Positions 9,924 to 19,801 of a DNA stretch of 19,801 bases are shown in pieces; the first letter of the stretch is position 1; every line of letters begins with the position of its first letter. Position numbers and translations under genes: made by a program. The notes beneath the pieces are model-generated. The model had not been told where the DNA came from. It did not search any database and saw only the letters and a program-made list of their open reading frames with translations. This stretch comes from Brachionus koreanus (taxonomy: Eukaryota > Rotifera > Eurotatoria > Ploima > Brachionidae): assembly GCA_016987375.1 (NCBI GenBank), contig PJRA01000005.1:3111938-3131738 (forward strand). The letters are read 5' to 3'.

Positions 9924-9970
9924 AATTACTGAGTAATTTTCCGGGGGGACCAAGCGAGTCAAAATTACTT
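9924..9970. other. Switchable inverted repeat with a G+C-rich loop
   Basis: AGTAATTTT (9932-9940) is the exact reverse complement of AAAATTACT (9961-9969), enclosing a 20-base G+C-rich loop with a run of six G. AGTAAT (9931-9936 region) can alternatively pair with the adjacent upstream ATTACT (9924-9929) around a single G. Two mutually exclusive stems thus share one arm. No gene or known element is recognised. Confidence 0.4.
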
Positions 9971-10020
9971 TAATACATGTTGATTTAATTTGAAAAAGAA
10001 ACAAAAAAAATCAAATTTAT

Positions 10021-10034
10021 TTGTGTATACACAA
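10021..10034. other. 14-bp perfect palindrome
   Basis: TTGTGTATACACAA equals its own reverse complement. It might be a dimeric factor-binding site; no gene start lies near it. Confidence 0.5.
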
Positions 10035-10751
10035 GTTAGCTGATAAAAAAAAAAGTGATAACACAAGAAATACAACAAGTAACAATAGCTTGAAACAAAA
10101 CTAGTTAAAATAATTCTTTAACTTTTCTATTTGATTTTTCTCAAAATAACAAAAAAAAATGAAAGAAAAGAAAGATAAAATTGAATTAAGATAGTTAAGA
10201 GCGAACTCTAAGAGAAACGAGAGTTGCATTATCTGTCTATCTATCTCAAATTCCTAAAATTTCAGAATACTAAAACATAGGGATTATGCTTTAAAGGCAA
10301 TTAAAATTTTCGAGCGCCCTCTTATCATTTTAAATTAAAATGATCGAGCAAGCGAGAACGAAAATATAAAGAGAGATAGAGAAATAAAGATAGCCCCCAG
10401 ATAGACACATATTCTAACATATCGTGTAATTTAGCTTGCTAGTAAACTATTGGCCCGACCATTTTATCCAATCAATAAAATAGACAATCACACACAGATA
10501 AGTGCGTATCTATGCTGCAGATTTTCAGTAATTCACCTCGACCAAGTCAACACTTAAAATAATAAACTAGTTTTTAATTGTTTGGTAATTAAGCATTATT
10601 CATTCACGTTAGAGACTACTCTTGATGGTTTCTAACATTCAATTCATCAATAATATTTTAAAATAACAATCAACACCTAATATAAAAATATTGAAATAGT
10701 ACTTATCGAGAAGCAAAGTGATTGTTTGCTTAAAAGATTTGTTCACTCAGT

Positions 10752-10841
10752 CTAGCAAGGCTAGTCCGGACTAAGAATCAGCACACAAAAATGCTCGACA
10801 ACAAAATATATATATTCATTGTCATTTGATGAATATATATA
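10752..10841. other. Cluster of three inverted repeats
   Basis: Within 90 bases lie CTAGC-aag-GCTAG (10752-10764), the perfect 12-base palindrome TAGTCCGGACTA (10762-10773, overlapping the first), and a 13-bp perfect stem 10807-10819 / 10829-10841 (ATATATATTCAT arm) with loop TGTCATTTG. The two first ones are G+C-richer than the neighbourhood. Nothing coding is seen. Confidence 0.45.
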
Positions 10842-11392
10842 ACAGGATATTTGACTCGAACTTATAAATAATTTATTAATTTAATCGTTTTCAGAAATGG
10901 GAAAAAGGAAAAAATAAAATATTTAGAGTGTCATGAAATTTTTGAAACTAACAGATGCCTTGGCCATACAACAAACTAAAACTATACTAGTACCTCCTAA
11001 TATTTGTTTAATTAGTTTTTTTATTTTATTTTATTTTTTTTTTCTATAAAAGTTTCAAGAGACAGAAGTTCTAGTTATTGATGTTTTTCTAAAAGCAGTA
11101 AAGGAAAACTAATATTAATATCAATCATCCTATTGAGGAAAAAGTACTCGTTTTCTCCAGATCTCTAATCCCTTTCTATTTTATTGTCTATATTGATTTA
11201 TTATATCAACACTTGCTTGAATTGGTAAGTTAAAAGCTTAATAAAATAAATTTCAAGTGTATATTATTAAAAAAAAAATGGCATTTTTATTCGTATTTCT
11301 TTCATCAGAAATCTTGAGAATATTTTAAAATTCCGGTTCTTTCGCCAAACTTAATCTCTTCAATAGAACACACTCACACATATGGAGCCTAT

Positions 11393-11410
11393 TTGAGCTC
11401 AAAAGCTCAA
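11393..11410. other. Short inverted repeat
   Basis: TTGAGCT (11393-11399) and AGCTCAA (11404-11410) form a 7-bp stem with a 4-base loop. No adjacent gene; recorded for completeness. Confidence 0.4.
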
Positions 11411-12302
11411 CTAAGTCTGTTATCTTCGTTTTAATCTAAAGGTTTTTATCTCGAATACATTGACTATTATTGAATTACGTTATGTAAATATGCAAAAACA
11501 ATATTCCTTAGTTATTTGATAACTGTGAGGCTTTTGAACATTTATTTTTCTATTCAATTATACGCTATCGATATACTCTAACATTAAGATACATAAAATT
11601 AAACATTGTATATCAATCAATATGACTAAGCTGATTTTGTTTATTATATAAAATATTAATAGATGATTACAAACAAACAATACTACATTATGTTTTTGAG
11701 AAAATAAAAAAACTCTAGTTAGGTAAGATTTATGCATACTCAAGTAGCATAGTCAAAATTAACTACAGACACGAGATAAGAAATTCAAATTTAAGTGCCG
11801 TTAACTAATCAAAGAAAAATGTTCTTCAAAAGTAGCATTAAAATATAGCTGATTGTTCTTTAATTTAAAAAAAATTAATTAGACATTTTGAAATGCTATG
11901 AAATCAAAAATATTTCCAAATTTAAATCTTAAATAATTTAGCTAAAACATTTTTTTTCTTTATTGATATAATTTTATTAATTTTTCTATCAAAAATATAT
12001 TTTTCTAAATTGTAATGTAAAAAGAGTTTTTTTACAAAGTAACCGAGAAACTTGGAATGGTTAAATTAACCTTTTTCAATAGAGAAAGACTTCACTTAAC
12101 GTTTGCAGTTCAAGTAAGAAATCCAAGAAGAAAAATGAAAAATTGAAACCTCAATTTTAAAAAATGGCTTTTTTAGTTCAACACGTAAATTTTAATTTTT
12201 AAGAAACTAAATATATTGTCATAGAAAATGCCTAATTAATCTTGATAACTTTATTTTAATTTTTCATGAAAAATCAAACGGATTTTCTAGTGTTATTGGA
12301 TC

Positions 12303-12370
12303 ATTTATTTATTTTATTTATTTTAAAAATAATTTAGGCGAAGCCTTGGCCGGTTGGAATGAGATCATAA
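12303..12370 (-). repeat. Retroposon-like 3' tail, copy 2
   Basis: On the minus strand this reads ATTCCAACCGGCCAAGGCTT, then CGCC, an A/T-rich stretch and (AAAT)n. It is the partner of the repeat at 3645-3702: both have the core GGCCAAGGCTT and the AAAT tail. The upstream side on the minus strand (12371-12480) is of normal complexity and may be more of the element, but it does not match the flank of copy 1. No target-site duplication was established. Confidence 0.5.
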
Positions 12371-12675
12371 GAGTAGCCAAGTTAACTAGATATCCAAGGA
12401 CCTTGAAGAGAAATCAAGAAGCAAAGAATGAACATTTACAACTAGGAGCAGCAAACGAGTCGTTTGAAAAATTTTTAAATCCTCGTATCTTATGAATGGA
12501 TTTTTCAAATAAATATATCTTTTTTGAAAAATGTAGATTTTAAAATTTTCTTAAAAAAATTATTACATTTTTTTATAAAATATTTTTGAATTAAAAAAAA
12601 ACATGAAAAAATTCTTGGTGCTTCTGGTGTCTAGGAATGGTTTTAAAGCTGATGAAACTTCCAAATATGCAAAGT

Positions 12676-12692
12676 AGTTTCACATTGAAACT
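12676..12692. other. Short inverted repeat next to a TGATTGAT site
   Basis: AGTTTCA-CAT-TGAAACT is a perfect 7-bp stem with a 3-base loop. It overlaps by one base a PBX-HOX-type TGATTGAT at 12692-12699. Confidence 0.4.
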
Positions 12693-13689
12693 GATTGATT
12701 GAGAGTGTCTAGACATTCTTATTAGGGATGTCGCAGCAATATAAATGTTAGCATAATACTGGCCTTTACATAAAAAAAAAACTAAAACTAAAAAGTATAT
12801 GGAACTAAGCAGAGCGAAGCAAATTGGTCTTCCTATTCGAACAGCTGAGAGTAGTCTAACAGGGCAGATGATAGGACTTTTTTTACAACAAACAAGCTTA
12901 CTAATCTGTCATGAAATATAATGAAAAAATTTAAAATTTAAATTTAGACCTTATTTGACTAGAAAATAATGCGCGACTAATAAATTTGTTAGCTACATTC
13001 TTGAAAAAATTAAATGCCTTCAACAAAAACAGCAAAAAAATAAAAAAACAAGCACTGATTAATATTTTGAAATTGATTTTAAACATTGATAATTATTGGA
13101 TGTATATTAAAAGATAAATGCCCAATAAGAAAAAATATTTTCCATTTTGTAAGAGAAAAAAAAAGTGATTATTTTAAACAATTAAACAAAAACCTGTTAA
13201 ATCACTTTGAAAAATGAACTCAAAGTGTTTAAGGGCGTTCAAAGGCTCTAGGTAAAACTAGATGCATAGAATAAATATGATGAATAGATAGATACGCCTA
13301 TATAGTAAATTATCAAATTGCACAACTAAAAAATGATGATTTTTGTTTGAGAATTGCGCTAACTTTGCCCGTCATATCGGTTCCACTTAGTGATCAAGAT
13401 AAAACAGATAGTAAACATAATCAAAAAAATAAATTTTACAGTTTCTTAGCTTACTTTTTGCTCATTCGAATATAAATAAACAAATATTTAATAAAGTTAA
13501 TTCTTTTTGATTTGCACCGGTGCTGCCTCTTGAATTTTGTAATAAATACAATAATTTAATTTTTTAATAAATATTTATCACGATCTTTTATTGAATGAAT
13601 AAACACCGAATTTTTAATTAAGCTTAGTGAAGTGAAATCATGATCTGAGTAAAATAAGTAAAATAAAAAAAAAGAAAGAAAAGAAACAA

Positions 13690-14110
13690 AAAACTTTGAT
13701 TTGTGATTACGCAATGTGAATAATCGATTAAATCGATCTATAGTCACTCTCTTGAGGCAGCGTGATTGAAATTGATCCGACAAAAATTTTAATTAACAAT
13801 TTAGACTTCGAACGACAAAATCTTATCTTAATCATTCAAGTGGTCACTAACGAACTCAGATACAGATAAGCTATATATCGTTAAAACATGTGTCCCTAAC
13901 AATGCCGCCACAAATTCATTATCTAGATTGATATTGACCTCATCTTCAAATGACTTTTACCTAAACCGTCCTGAGCAAGAGAAAAATTTAATTAAAACAA
14001 CTTAGATCAAAGTGTTGTAAACACAAAGCGTCTAATTAAAATCTCTTGAAATCGTTTAGGATTCAATTGAGTCTAAAAAACAATACCATACAATAAATAA
14101 AATCTTTGGA
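13690..14110. promoter_or_regulatory. Possible enhancer-like cluster of factor-binding motifs
   Basis: In a somewhat less A/T-rich stretch of the long intergenic space there is ATTACGCAAT (13706-13715, bZIP/C/EBP type), AGATCAAAG (14004-14012, an exact TCF/LEF site) and GTAAACA (14017-14023, forkhead type) next to it, plus TCAAGTG (about 13838, NK2 type). Individual matches are weak evidence; the cluster is only a candidate. Confidence 0.2.
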
Positions 14111-16772
14111 AATCGGTAAATTAGACCTAAATTAAAGTTCATAATTAACTTTTAAATACGTATAAATGATCTCTGTTTAATTAATTTAGATTTCTTTATT
14201 CCATCATCATCATAATCAACAAATACGTCTGGGTATTATCATCTTTTGTTGAATATAACCGATTAAAGTGTAGCACTCGTTGGGATTTGATTAGTTTGAT
14301 TAAAAAGCCGATACCTTTTTTAACTTTTTAAAACTTAACTCACATCATTCTCAATGGGACATTTCTAAGCTTTCCATCTTTTTTCATTCTATCACAAAAA
14401 TAAATATTTTCATTTTTTTTTTAATATCTGATTAATTAATTAAAAAAAAAATTCAAAAAAATTTTTTTTTATATTTTTATTTTATTTGGTAATGCGAAAT
14501 TGATGATAAAAATAAAATTCTAAAATAAAAAAAATATAATAAATCTTTGATTATTTGATTTTTTTATAACTTTTATTTAGAATAAAAAAATTTATATTAT
14601 TATTTAATAGTTGTTTCTGCCAAATGATTGACAGAAAGCTATTTAAAGAAAAAAGTTACTATTAAGAATTTAAAAAATGATATGCCAATTCATAGATGAA
14701 TGATTTTAATTTATTAACAGAATAAATGATAGGCAAATTGATTCTATTAAATTAAACTGGATGAAAACTGAAAAATTTTTTGATCGAATTTTTTTCCAAG
14801 TTAATTAAATGCATCAAAAATAGTTAGACTATTAATCTATATACTAAGTAGATATACAAGAATCGTTTGGCATGGGCGAATAAATTAATATAGCGCTAGA
14901 AAAATCAGAATTTTAATTTCTTGGTATTAATTAACTGGGATTAACCAGAAACAATTTCAGTTATTTTAGTGTTAAAAGGAAATTGAAAAAGAATAATTTT
15001 GCATGTAGCAAATTTTGCACAAATTTAAATTTTTAATTTTCTGTTTCTGTTGAGACAATCTCCTAAGCTTGTTTTTTTATTCAATATCAAATTATTAATT
15101 TCTAGAATTAGACTTTTTTTTTGATTAATTCTAAATCACATTTTATGAGCAATTAAATGCTAAAAAGGAAATAAAACTAGATTATAGAATGAGCTGACGT
15201 CTCTAAAATGCATTTGGTCAGGAAGGCAATTTTCATTTATGACAAGCAGAATTTCACGTAAACGGAACTAAACCAAAATTATAAGCTTCACAAAGCATTT
15301 AATTGATTAGATTTTTCTTTATTTCTACAGATTATCAAGTGTTTTAATATTTTAGTGCAAAAAAATACTTTCAAAATTCCACCCACAGTCCAATATTTAA
15401 ATAAATAAAAATTATTTTCGTTTATTTTATTTCTTAAAAAAAACTAAGGCTATTGTTATTTTTATCGACTACTCGCCTTAAAAAAATTTCCTATTATTTT
15501 TGAATGAGATTCAAATTAGGGCTTTAATCTGATATGTTTGATTGATTGCAAACACAAAGTTTATTTGAGCTAGTTGTTGATTCTATAAATTTGAAACAAT
15601 TATATTTAAATAGCTATTTTTAATTATTGCAAGTTCATCTAGCCTCATCTCAATGTCCAAGCTAAATAAACACTCAAAATTTATGGAAATGTAAACAAGA
15701 TTAAATATTGGGAAAATAAAAATAAGATTTATCTCTAATACCCAGTTGGCCATCTAATAGACTTGATAAGCTTAATCTTTAAAATATTTATGGTGAAAGT
15801 GCTTTTTTTTATCAGCTTGCCTGGTCCTATTTTAGAATCTCGAAAGAATAAGCTTCATTAGTGTCTGCTCATCTGAAAATAATTTAACTACAGAAAGTTC
15901 TCTATTATATCAATCAAATTTTCTACTTTTATAGATAAGCTCTCATCTTTTGATAAAATGACATATTTGCTAATCTAAAAAATATTCAAAAACACTCAGA
16001 ATGTAGCATGTGTATTCTATAGAGATCTTTTATATTTATATTAAATTATTTCCTAAATTTTTGATTGCTCTTTAAAACAATTAAAGAAAAAATTAAGAAT
16101 TAAACACTAAAATATAAAATAAATTTTGATCCTTTTAAACAATTTAATCCAAAAAGAAAAAAAAATTTCCAAAATTTATAGTACTAAATTACTAAAATAA
16201 TTCTCACGAAAAAAATTTTTCCTAGGTCTAATTTATTTAAGAATTTTTTAAGTACTATTTTTTTACTAGAATTTTAGGTTTTGAATTCATTTATATTTAT
16301 TGTCTAATATTTCAAATATAAATTTTAGTACACAATTTTCTAGTTGTGTAAAAAACTAATAAAATCAAGTTGAGCATGATTCTAAATTTGTTACCATTAA
16401 ATTTTTAAAAAAATATATATTTTTTTTAAATAAAATAAACAAAAAAAAAAGCAAACGAATTTAATTAATTCAGTAAGATATGGCTAATTTATTTAAAGGT
16501 AAAAAAAAAAATGTTTTTGTTTACTTTAAAGCATTCAGAAATTAAATATCATTGAGTTAAAGAAAAATAAATTTTTATAGTGAATTTTTATATTCATTTT
16601 ATAATTTAAAAAAAAATAAATTCTTCAAAATTTTTGTTTAACAAAATAAAAATCGGAAAACTAAAATTGTCTATTTGTTTAGACAAGCATTAAAATGTGC
16701 ATGAAAACTTGTGTGGGTCAATCCACTTTTCCTAATGCTAAAACTCATATTTTTTAAAATAAATTTAATTTT

Positions 16773-16791
16773 AAAAAAAAAAAAAAAAAAA
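16773..16791. repeat. A19 homopolymer
   Basis: Nineteen A in a row on the plus strand, i.e. a T19 run downstream of the MAP10-like poly(A) signal in the direction of transcription. It may serve as the U-rich downstream element. Confidence 0.9.
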
Positions 16792-16810
16792 GTTATGCCG
16801 TGTAAAAAAT

Positions 16811-16816
16811 TTTATT
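16811..16816 (-). promoter_or_regulatory. Candidate poly(A) signal of the MAP10-like gene
   Basis: AATAAA on the minus strand lies 20 nt after the stop codon. It is followed, about 20 nt further on, by a run of 19 T on the transcribed strand (16791-16773), the arrangement of a poly(A) signal with a U-rich downstream element. The 3' UTR would be very short. Confidence 0.5.
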
Positions 16817-16836
16817 TTAAAAATCTAAGAAAAAAT

Positions 16837-19161
16837 TTAATCATCAATTTTACTATTGCTTAAAGACTCTTCTAAAAAACTTTTAGAATTATAAGATCTA
16901 CTAGAATATTTTGAAGATGAAATCAAATCAGACTGATTAATTTTACTCAAAAGTCCACTATGAACATCAGGCTCATCATTATCCAATTGACTGTCATCTT
17001 CAAACTCATTCGAGTAGCTCTTTGATTCCATACCAGATCTAGTAGCAGTTTTTTCTCTTTGTCTAGATTTCAAATTAGATGTTATGAAATTACTTGTCGA
17101 CGTGGCCGATTGTTTCGAAGATGTCAATGATGAATCCAGAGAAGAATTAAAATCATTCTCATATTTTTTATCAGTAAAAATATTCTCAAAAACTTTTGAC
17201 TTTTCTGAATTATCTCTATTAAAATTAGACTCATCCGAATAGTCTCTATTTATAGCATCATAAACATACGTGTTTCCAAATTGAACCATTTTTGTTTGAT
17301 TGTTTATATTCAATTGATCAATATTTGTATTCAAATTGTTCATTGTATCATAAGTGCTATCCATTTCAACTTTGTTTAATAATGAAAAATTTCCAGTCGA
17401 TTTAGCACTCTTGGACACACTTCTATTCAAATTAGCTGAAGTATCAAAATTTTTCGACTCATCATTTACTTTCACAATTGATGAATTAATTTCATCAATA
17501 TTTTTTTTAACTTGATCCAGCATTTTTCCATGTTCTTCTTCAATGTGTTGAATTTTATTAGCTCTACTAGCAAGAACTCTCAAGCGATGAGCATTTGTCA
17601 GGCCGTACTTTAGAGGTTTTTTGGTTTTCTTCTTAATTTCCAAATTATCAGGACCTTTAACTGGCACTTCATCATAGTCTGTCTTGTCGACTGTTTGTTT
17701 AGACTTAGCTTGTGGTTTTGGCTGCGACAATCTTTCAATTGTTTCCAAAAAACGCTCCCTACTGTTTATGGTTTTACGAGTGATATTCGGCTTTTGGTTA
17801 ACTATTGTTTTTTTTCTAGTTTCATTTTGCTTACTTTTACTTTGAACTACCTTAGTTCCAATAGATTTTTCTGAAATAAACTTTTGCTCACTTGAACCTT
17901 CAATTATGGTTTTTAAAGAATTAATTTCTTCAAAAAGACATTTTAATAATGGCATTTGATCTAAATTGATTTTTTTATTTTCAATTTTCGGTGCTCTATT
18001 GATTGTATGCTCAATTACATGTTCGTTTATGCTTTTATTTTCTTCATCACTAGAACTGCTTTCATGCATTTTTTCCTCATTGACCAGCGCATTTTTTAAA
18101 TACTCTATTCTATGCTTAACATAATTTTTTTCTTCTATAATAGCTTTAGGTTCACAATGGTCCAATTTTTCAGAATTATAATGCAACGGAGGTGGACAAT
18201 AATGTTCGAGAATAAGCTCTTCTTCCAAATGCTTTACACTGCTCACATTTTTTGCCGATTTTAGCTCAATTTTTCGTCTTGGTTCTGGTGACTGAGTGAA
18301 ACTATTCTTTTTTGTAGTCTTTAATTCGCTAATTTGTATTTGAGCATCCCTGTAATCAAGCTGAACGGTTTGAACGATGGCGTTATGGCTAGTCTTGGCA
18401 GTATTGGTAGTTGATTCTGCGGTCTCGGGATGTGGATGATATATCCGAACATCTTGTGCTTTATGCTCTGCTTGATTTTGCTCAGCAACTATTTCATTTT
18501 TAGGCTGTGTAGGCTGCATCTGCTGCTGTTGCTGCTGCTTTTTTCGTACTGTTTCTGTGGTCCGGTCAATGTGTGGAAGAAGGCTAGTTCCAAAACTGGT
18601 CAATCTGATTGCAAAAGACAAATGACCTAAAATCTCACCCATTAGGTTTTTCACATCCATCACGCCATGATTCATTTTAATGCTTGGTGTTACCGAGTTA
18701 TTACCCAGAACTTGTGTTTCCTCGTATATCTCATTAATCAAATCACATATCGGAACATTTACAATTCCGATAAGCTTATGAGGTTCAAAAAAAGTATCTA
18801 GTATCATTAAATACAAAGGAGTTTGTCTCAGATGAGATCTTAAAGTGTCCAGATCGGCTCGGAATAAGCATGATTTGCCTTTCGAGAATATAAATCGACC
18901 ATTTACATCCAATAAGTCAGTAAAACAGGGTAATTTTTCGATTTGATGAATTGGTTCGATAATTTGAAGTCTGTTTTTTAATTCTTTGACTTCTAGCTCG
19001 TCGATTAGGTTTATGGCTATGGCTGGGTAGTCTAACAGGCGAAATGCTATGCATGGTAGAAGACATGATACAGCCGGACAAGGATTTGAATGATCATTAT
19101 TGCGTAAATTGTCAAATTTCAAAAAATTGATTATCACTTCTAATGAAAACAGTGAGTCCAT
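16837..19161 (-). CDS. MAP10: MAP10-like microtubule-associated protein (774 aa)
   Basis: Probable orthologue of microtubule-associated protein 10 (KIAA1383), which in vertebrates binds and stabilises microtubules and acts at spindle and midbody. From the ATG at 19161 the protein starts MDSLFSLEV, matching the family's opening (LFSLEL). Further family landmarks are CPAVSCLLPCIAFRLLDYP (about 28-46), GKSCLFR (95-101), TPLY (114-117) and GEILGHLSFAIRLTSFGTSLL (175-195); together these make the N-terminal DUF4497-type domain. Later come CPPPLHY (322-328), DQMPLLKCLFEEI (401-413) and KPLKYGLTN (515-523), short conserved islands of MAP10 in a disordered linker. There is a Gln run (209-214) and a long Ser/Asn-rich tail (about 675-774). 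The open frame continues 15 codons further, to 19206, but its first codon there is TTG directly after a stop, so the ATG at 19161 (AAG ATG G, good context) is chosen. The HPHLAWLY motif that names the vertebrate C-terminal domain is not visible. The gene is intronless. Family assignment rests on remembered motifs. Confidence 0.85.
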   Translation of the reverse strand: MDSLFSLEVIINFLKFDNLRNNDHSNPCPAVSCLLPCIAFRLLDYPAIAINLIDELEVKELKNRLQIIEPIHQIEKLPCFTDLLDVNGRFIFSKGKSCLFRADLDTLRSHLRQTPLYLMILDTFFEPHKLIGIVNVPICDLINEIYEETQVLGNNSVTPSIKMNHGVMDVKNLMGEILGHLSFAIRLTSFGTSLLPHIDRTTETVRKKQQQQQQMQPTQPKNEIVAEQNQAEHKAQDVRIYHPHPETAESTTNTAKTSHNAIVQTVQLDYRDAQIQISELKTTKKNSFTQSPEPRRKIELKSAKNVSSVKHLEEELILEHYCPPPLHYNSEKLDHCEPKAIIEEKNYVKHRIEYLKNALVNEEKMHESSSSDEENKSINEHVIEHTINRAPKIENKKINLDQMPLLKCLFEEINSLKTIIEGSSEQKFISEKSIGTKVVQSKSKQNETRKKTIVNQKPNITRKTINSRERFLETIERLSQPKPQAKSKQTVDKTDYDEVPVKGPDNLEIKKKTKKPLKYGLTNAHRLRVLASRANKIQHIEEEHGKMLDQVKKNIDEINSSIVKVNDESKNFDTSANLNRSVSKSAKSTGNFSLLNKVEMDSTYDTMNNLNTNIDQLNINNQTKMVQFGNTYVYDAINRDYSDESNFNRDNSEKSKVFENIFTDKKYENDFNSSLDSSLTSSKQSATSTSNFITSNLKSRQREKTATRSGMESKSYSNEFEDDSQLDNDEPDVHSGLLSKINQSDLISSSKYSSRSYNSKSFLEESLSNSKIDD

Positions 19162-19239
19162 CTTACTATCGAATTTTATAAAAAAATTTATTTCAAATTT
19201 ATTCAATTATCATCTAGTCCTTCACCGAGATTAAATCCG

Positions 19240-19253
19240 GTTACTATGGTTAC
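19240..19253 (-). promoter_or_regulatory. RFX X-box in the MAP10-like promoter
   Basis: The minus strand reads GTAACCATAGTAAC. It fits all 14 positions of the nematode X-box consensus RTHNYYWTRRNRAC, and the two RFX half-sites GTNRCC and RGYAAC separated by AT. It lies 78 nt upstream of the chosen ATG, in the gene's own orientation; X-boxes of ciliary genes usually sit within roughly 150 bp of the start. This suggests control by an RFX/DAF-19-type factor and expression in ciliated cells. The site match is direct; its function is inferred. Confidence 0.6.
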
Positions 19254-19700
19254 AATTGCAACAAAATAATCATTTGTCTTAATTTTACATCATTAAATTG
19301 ACTTATCTTTGTATTTTAGATTTTTTTTTAAAATGTTTTAAGACCGACTAGCATTTAGTTTTTTTTCAAATAAATTAAAATCAAAAAAATTAATCTAAAT
19401 TAATTAGAAATTCAGTAATGTCTGATTTTTGATTATTTGTAGATATTAGTTTGGGACCAAGTAGTTATTTGGTTAAATTTTACATTTGATTTTGAATTAT
19501 TTACTAAATTTCTAAGCTTTATATAATTTAAATGAAACTTTAAACAAAATAATTTTTATAAAATTTTATTTTTTACTGTTTGAAAGATATTTAGAAGTTA
19601 TTTTGCAATTTTATAATAAAAAAAATGACATCAAACTTAAAACTGATCAAACTAAAACTAAATTCGAAAATTCGAAAATTTCAAAAATTTTTTACAATAA
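19254..19700. other. A/T-rich sequence upstream of the MAP10-like promoter
   Basis: No open frame or recognisable element. A short direct repeat ATTCGAAA occurs near 19668-19680. Probably ordinary spacer between MAP10 and a gene outside the window. Confidence 0.5.
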
Positions 19701-19801
19701 AAACGAATCGTCCGTCTTAGCTGTCTCGACCGTTAATCTCACACAAACTAGTCGTCCGATCAAATTGTTCAATCTAACCGTCGAATCGAACTGTCCAACA
19801 A
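19701..19801. repeat. Imperfect tandem repeat in G+C-richer edge sequence
   Basis: AAACGAATCGTCCG (19701-19714) recurs as AAACTAGTCGTCCG (19745-19758), and ACCGTTAATC (19729-19738) recurs as ACCGTCGAATC (19777-19787), giving a period of about 44-48 bases. The sequence is clearly less A/T-rich than the 400 bases before it. It may be a degenerate minisatellite or the start of a neighbouring gene's promoter region beyond the window. Confidence 0.4.

Larger units (their letters stand above)
6803..16772. other. Long intergenic space between Irx and the MAP10-like gene
   Basis: About 10 kb upstream of Irx and downstream of MAP10 contains no coding region I can support on either strand: frames are short, A/T-driven and featureless. 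Besides the listed repeats, palindromes and motif clusters it is A/T-rich with frequent homopolymers. A long non-coding flank is common around Iroquois genes, which often have distant enhancers, but no specific enhancer is proven here. Confidence 0.6.

Noticed and set aside
12754..12761. TAATACTG, identical to the first bases of miR-8/200
   Set aside because: The rest of the mature sequence does not match and no precursor hairpin surrounds it.
13519..13757. GCTGCCTC and GAGGCAGC about 230 bases apart, like terminal inverted repeats of a small transposon
   Set aside because: Only 8 bases match, with no further terminal similarity or target-site duplication.
18430..18630. 66-codon plus-strand frame rich in Leu and Cys
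   Set aside because: Antisense of the MAP10-like gene, including its Gln run (read as Leu).

Overview
The window looks like a piece of a strongly A+T-rich animal (bilaterian) nuclear genome. The genes are sparse and lie in A/T-rich DNA with many homopolymers and AT, CA and GA microsatellites. One protein carries an Iroquois-class TALE homeodomain, found in animals, and another is recognisable as the animal microtubule-associated protein MAP10. Base composition, long intergenic spaces and two single-exon genes would fit a rotifer such as Brachionus or another A+T-rich spiralian; that placement is inference only. There are no bacterial genes, CRISPR arrays, rRNAs or convincing tRNAs.

Layout: 1-3339 is gene-free A/T-rich DNA. 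3340-3513 holds a broken, rearranged copy of part of the Iroquois coding sequence. 3645-3702 is the A-rich 3' tail of a short retroposon-like repeat, with a second copy at 12303-12370. About 4156-4335 holds what looks like the decayed end of a non-LTR retrotransposon reverse-transcriptase ORF. The Iroquois gene (Irx/iro) is at 4689-6161 on the minus strand, with a complete uninterrupted 490-codon reading frame. Its upstream side (6162 to about 7000) has a plausible 5'-UTR splice acceptor, a G+C-richer island with splice-donor-like motifs, and a perfect inverted pair of PBX-HOX-type sites. From there to 16836 is about 10 kb without a supported gene; it holds microsatellites, several palindromes/hairpins and a few clusters of transcription-factor-like sites. 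The MAP10-like gene lies at 16837-19161 on the minus strand, with a poly(A) signal just after its stop codon and, 78 nt upstream of its ATG, a perfect match to the RFX X-box consensus of ciliary genes. The right edge (19701-19801) is a G+C-richer stretch with imperfectly repeated motifs.

The two genes are transcribed in the same direction, but nothing suggests they work together. One is a developmental transcription factor, the other a cytoskeletal/centrosomal protein probably under ciliary (RFX) control. The observations most worth following are the X-box in front of MAP10, the scrambled Irx fragment about 1.2 kb downstream of its parent gene, and the nearby retroelement traces.
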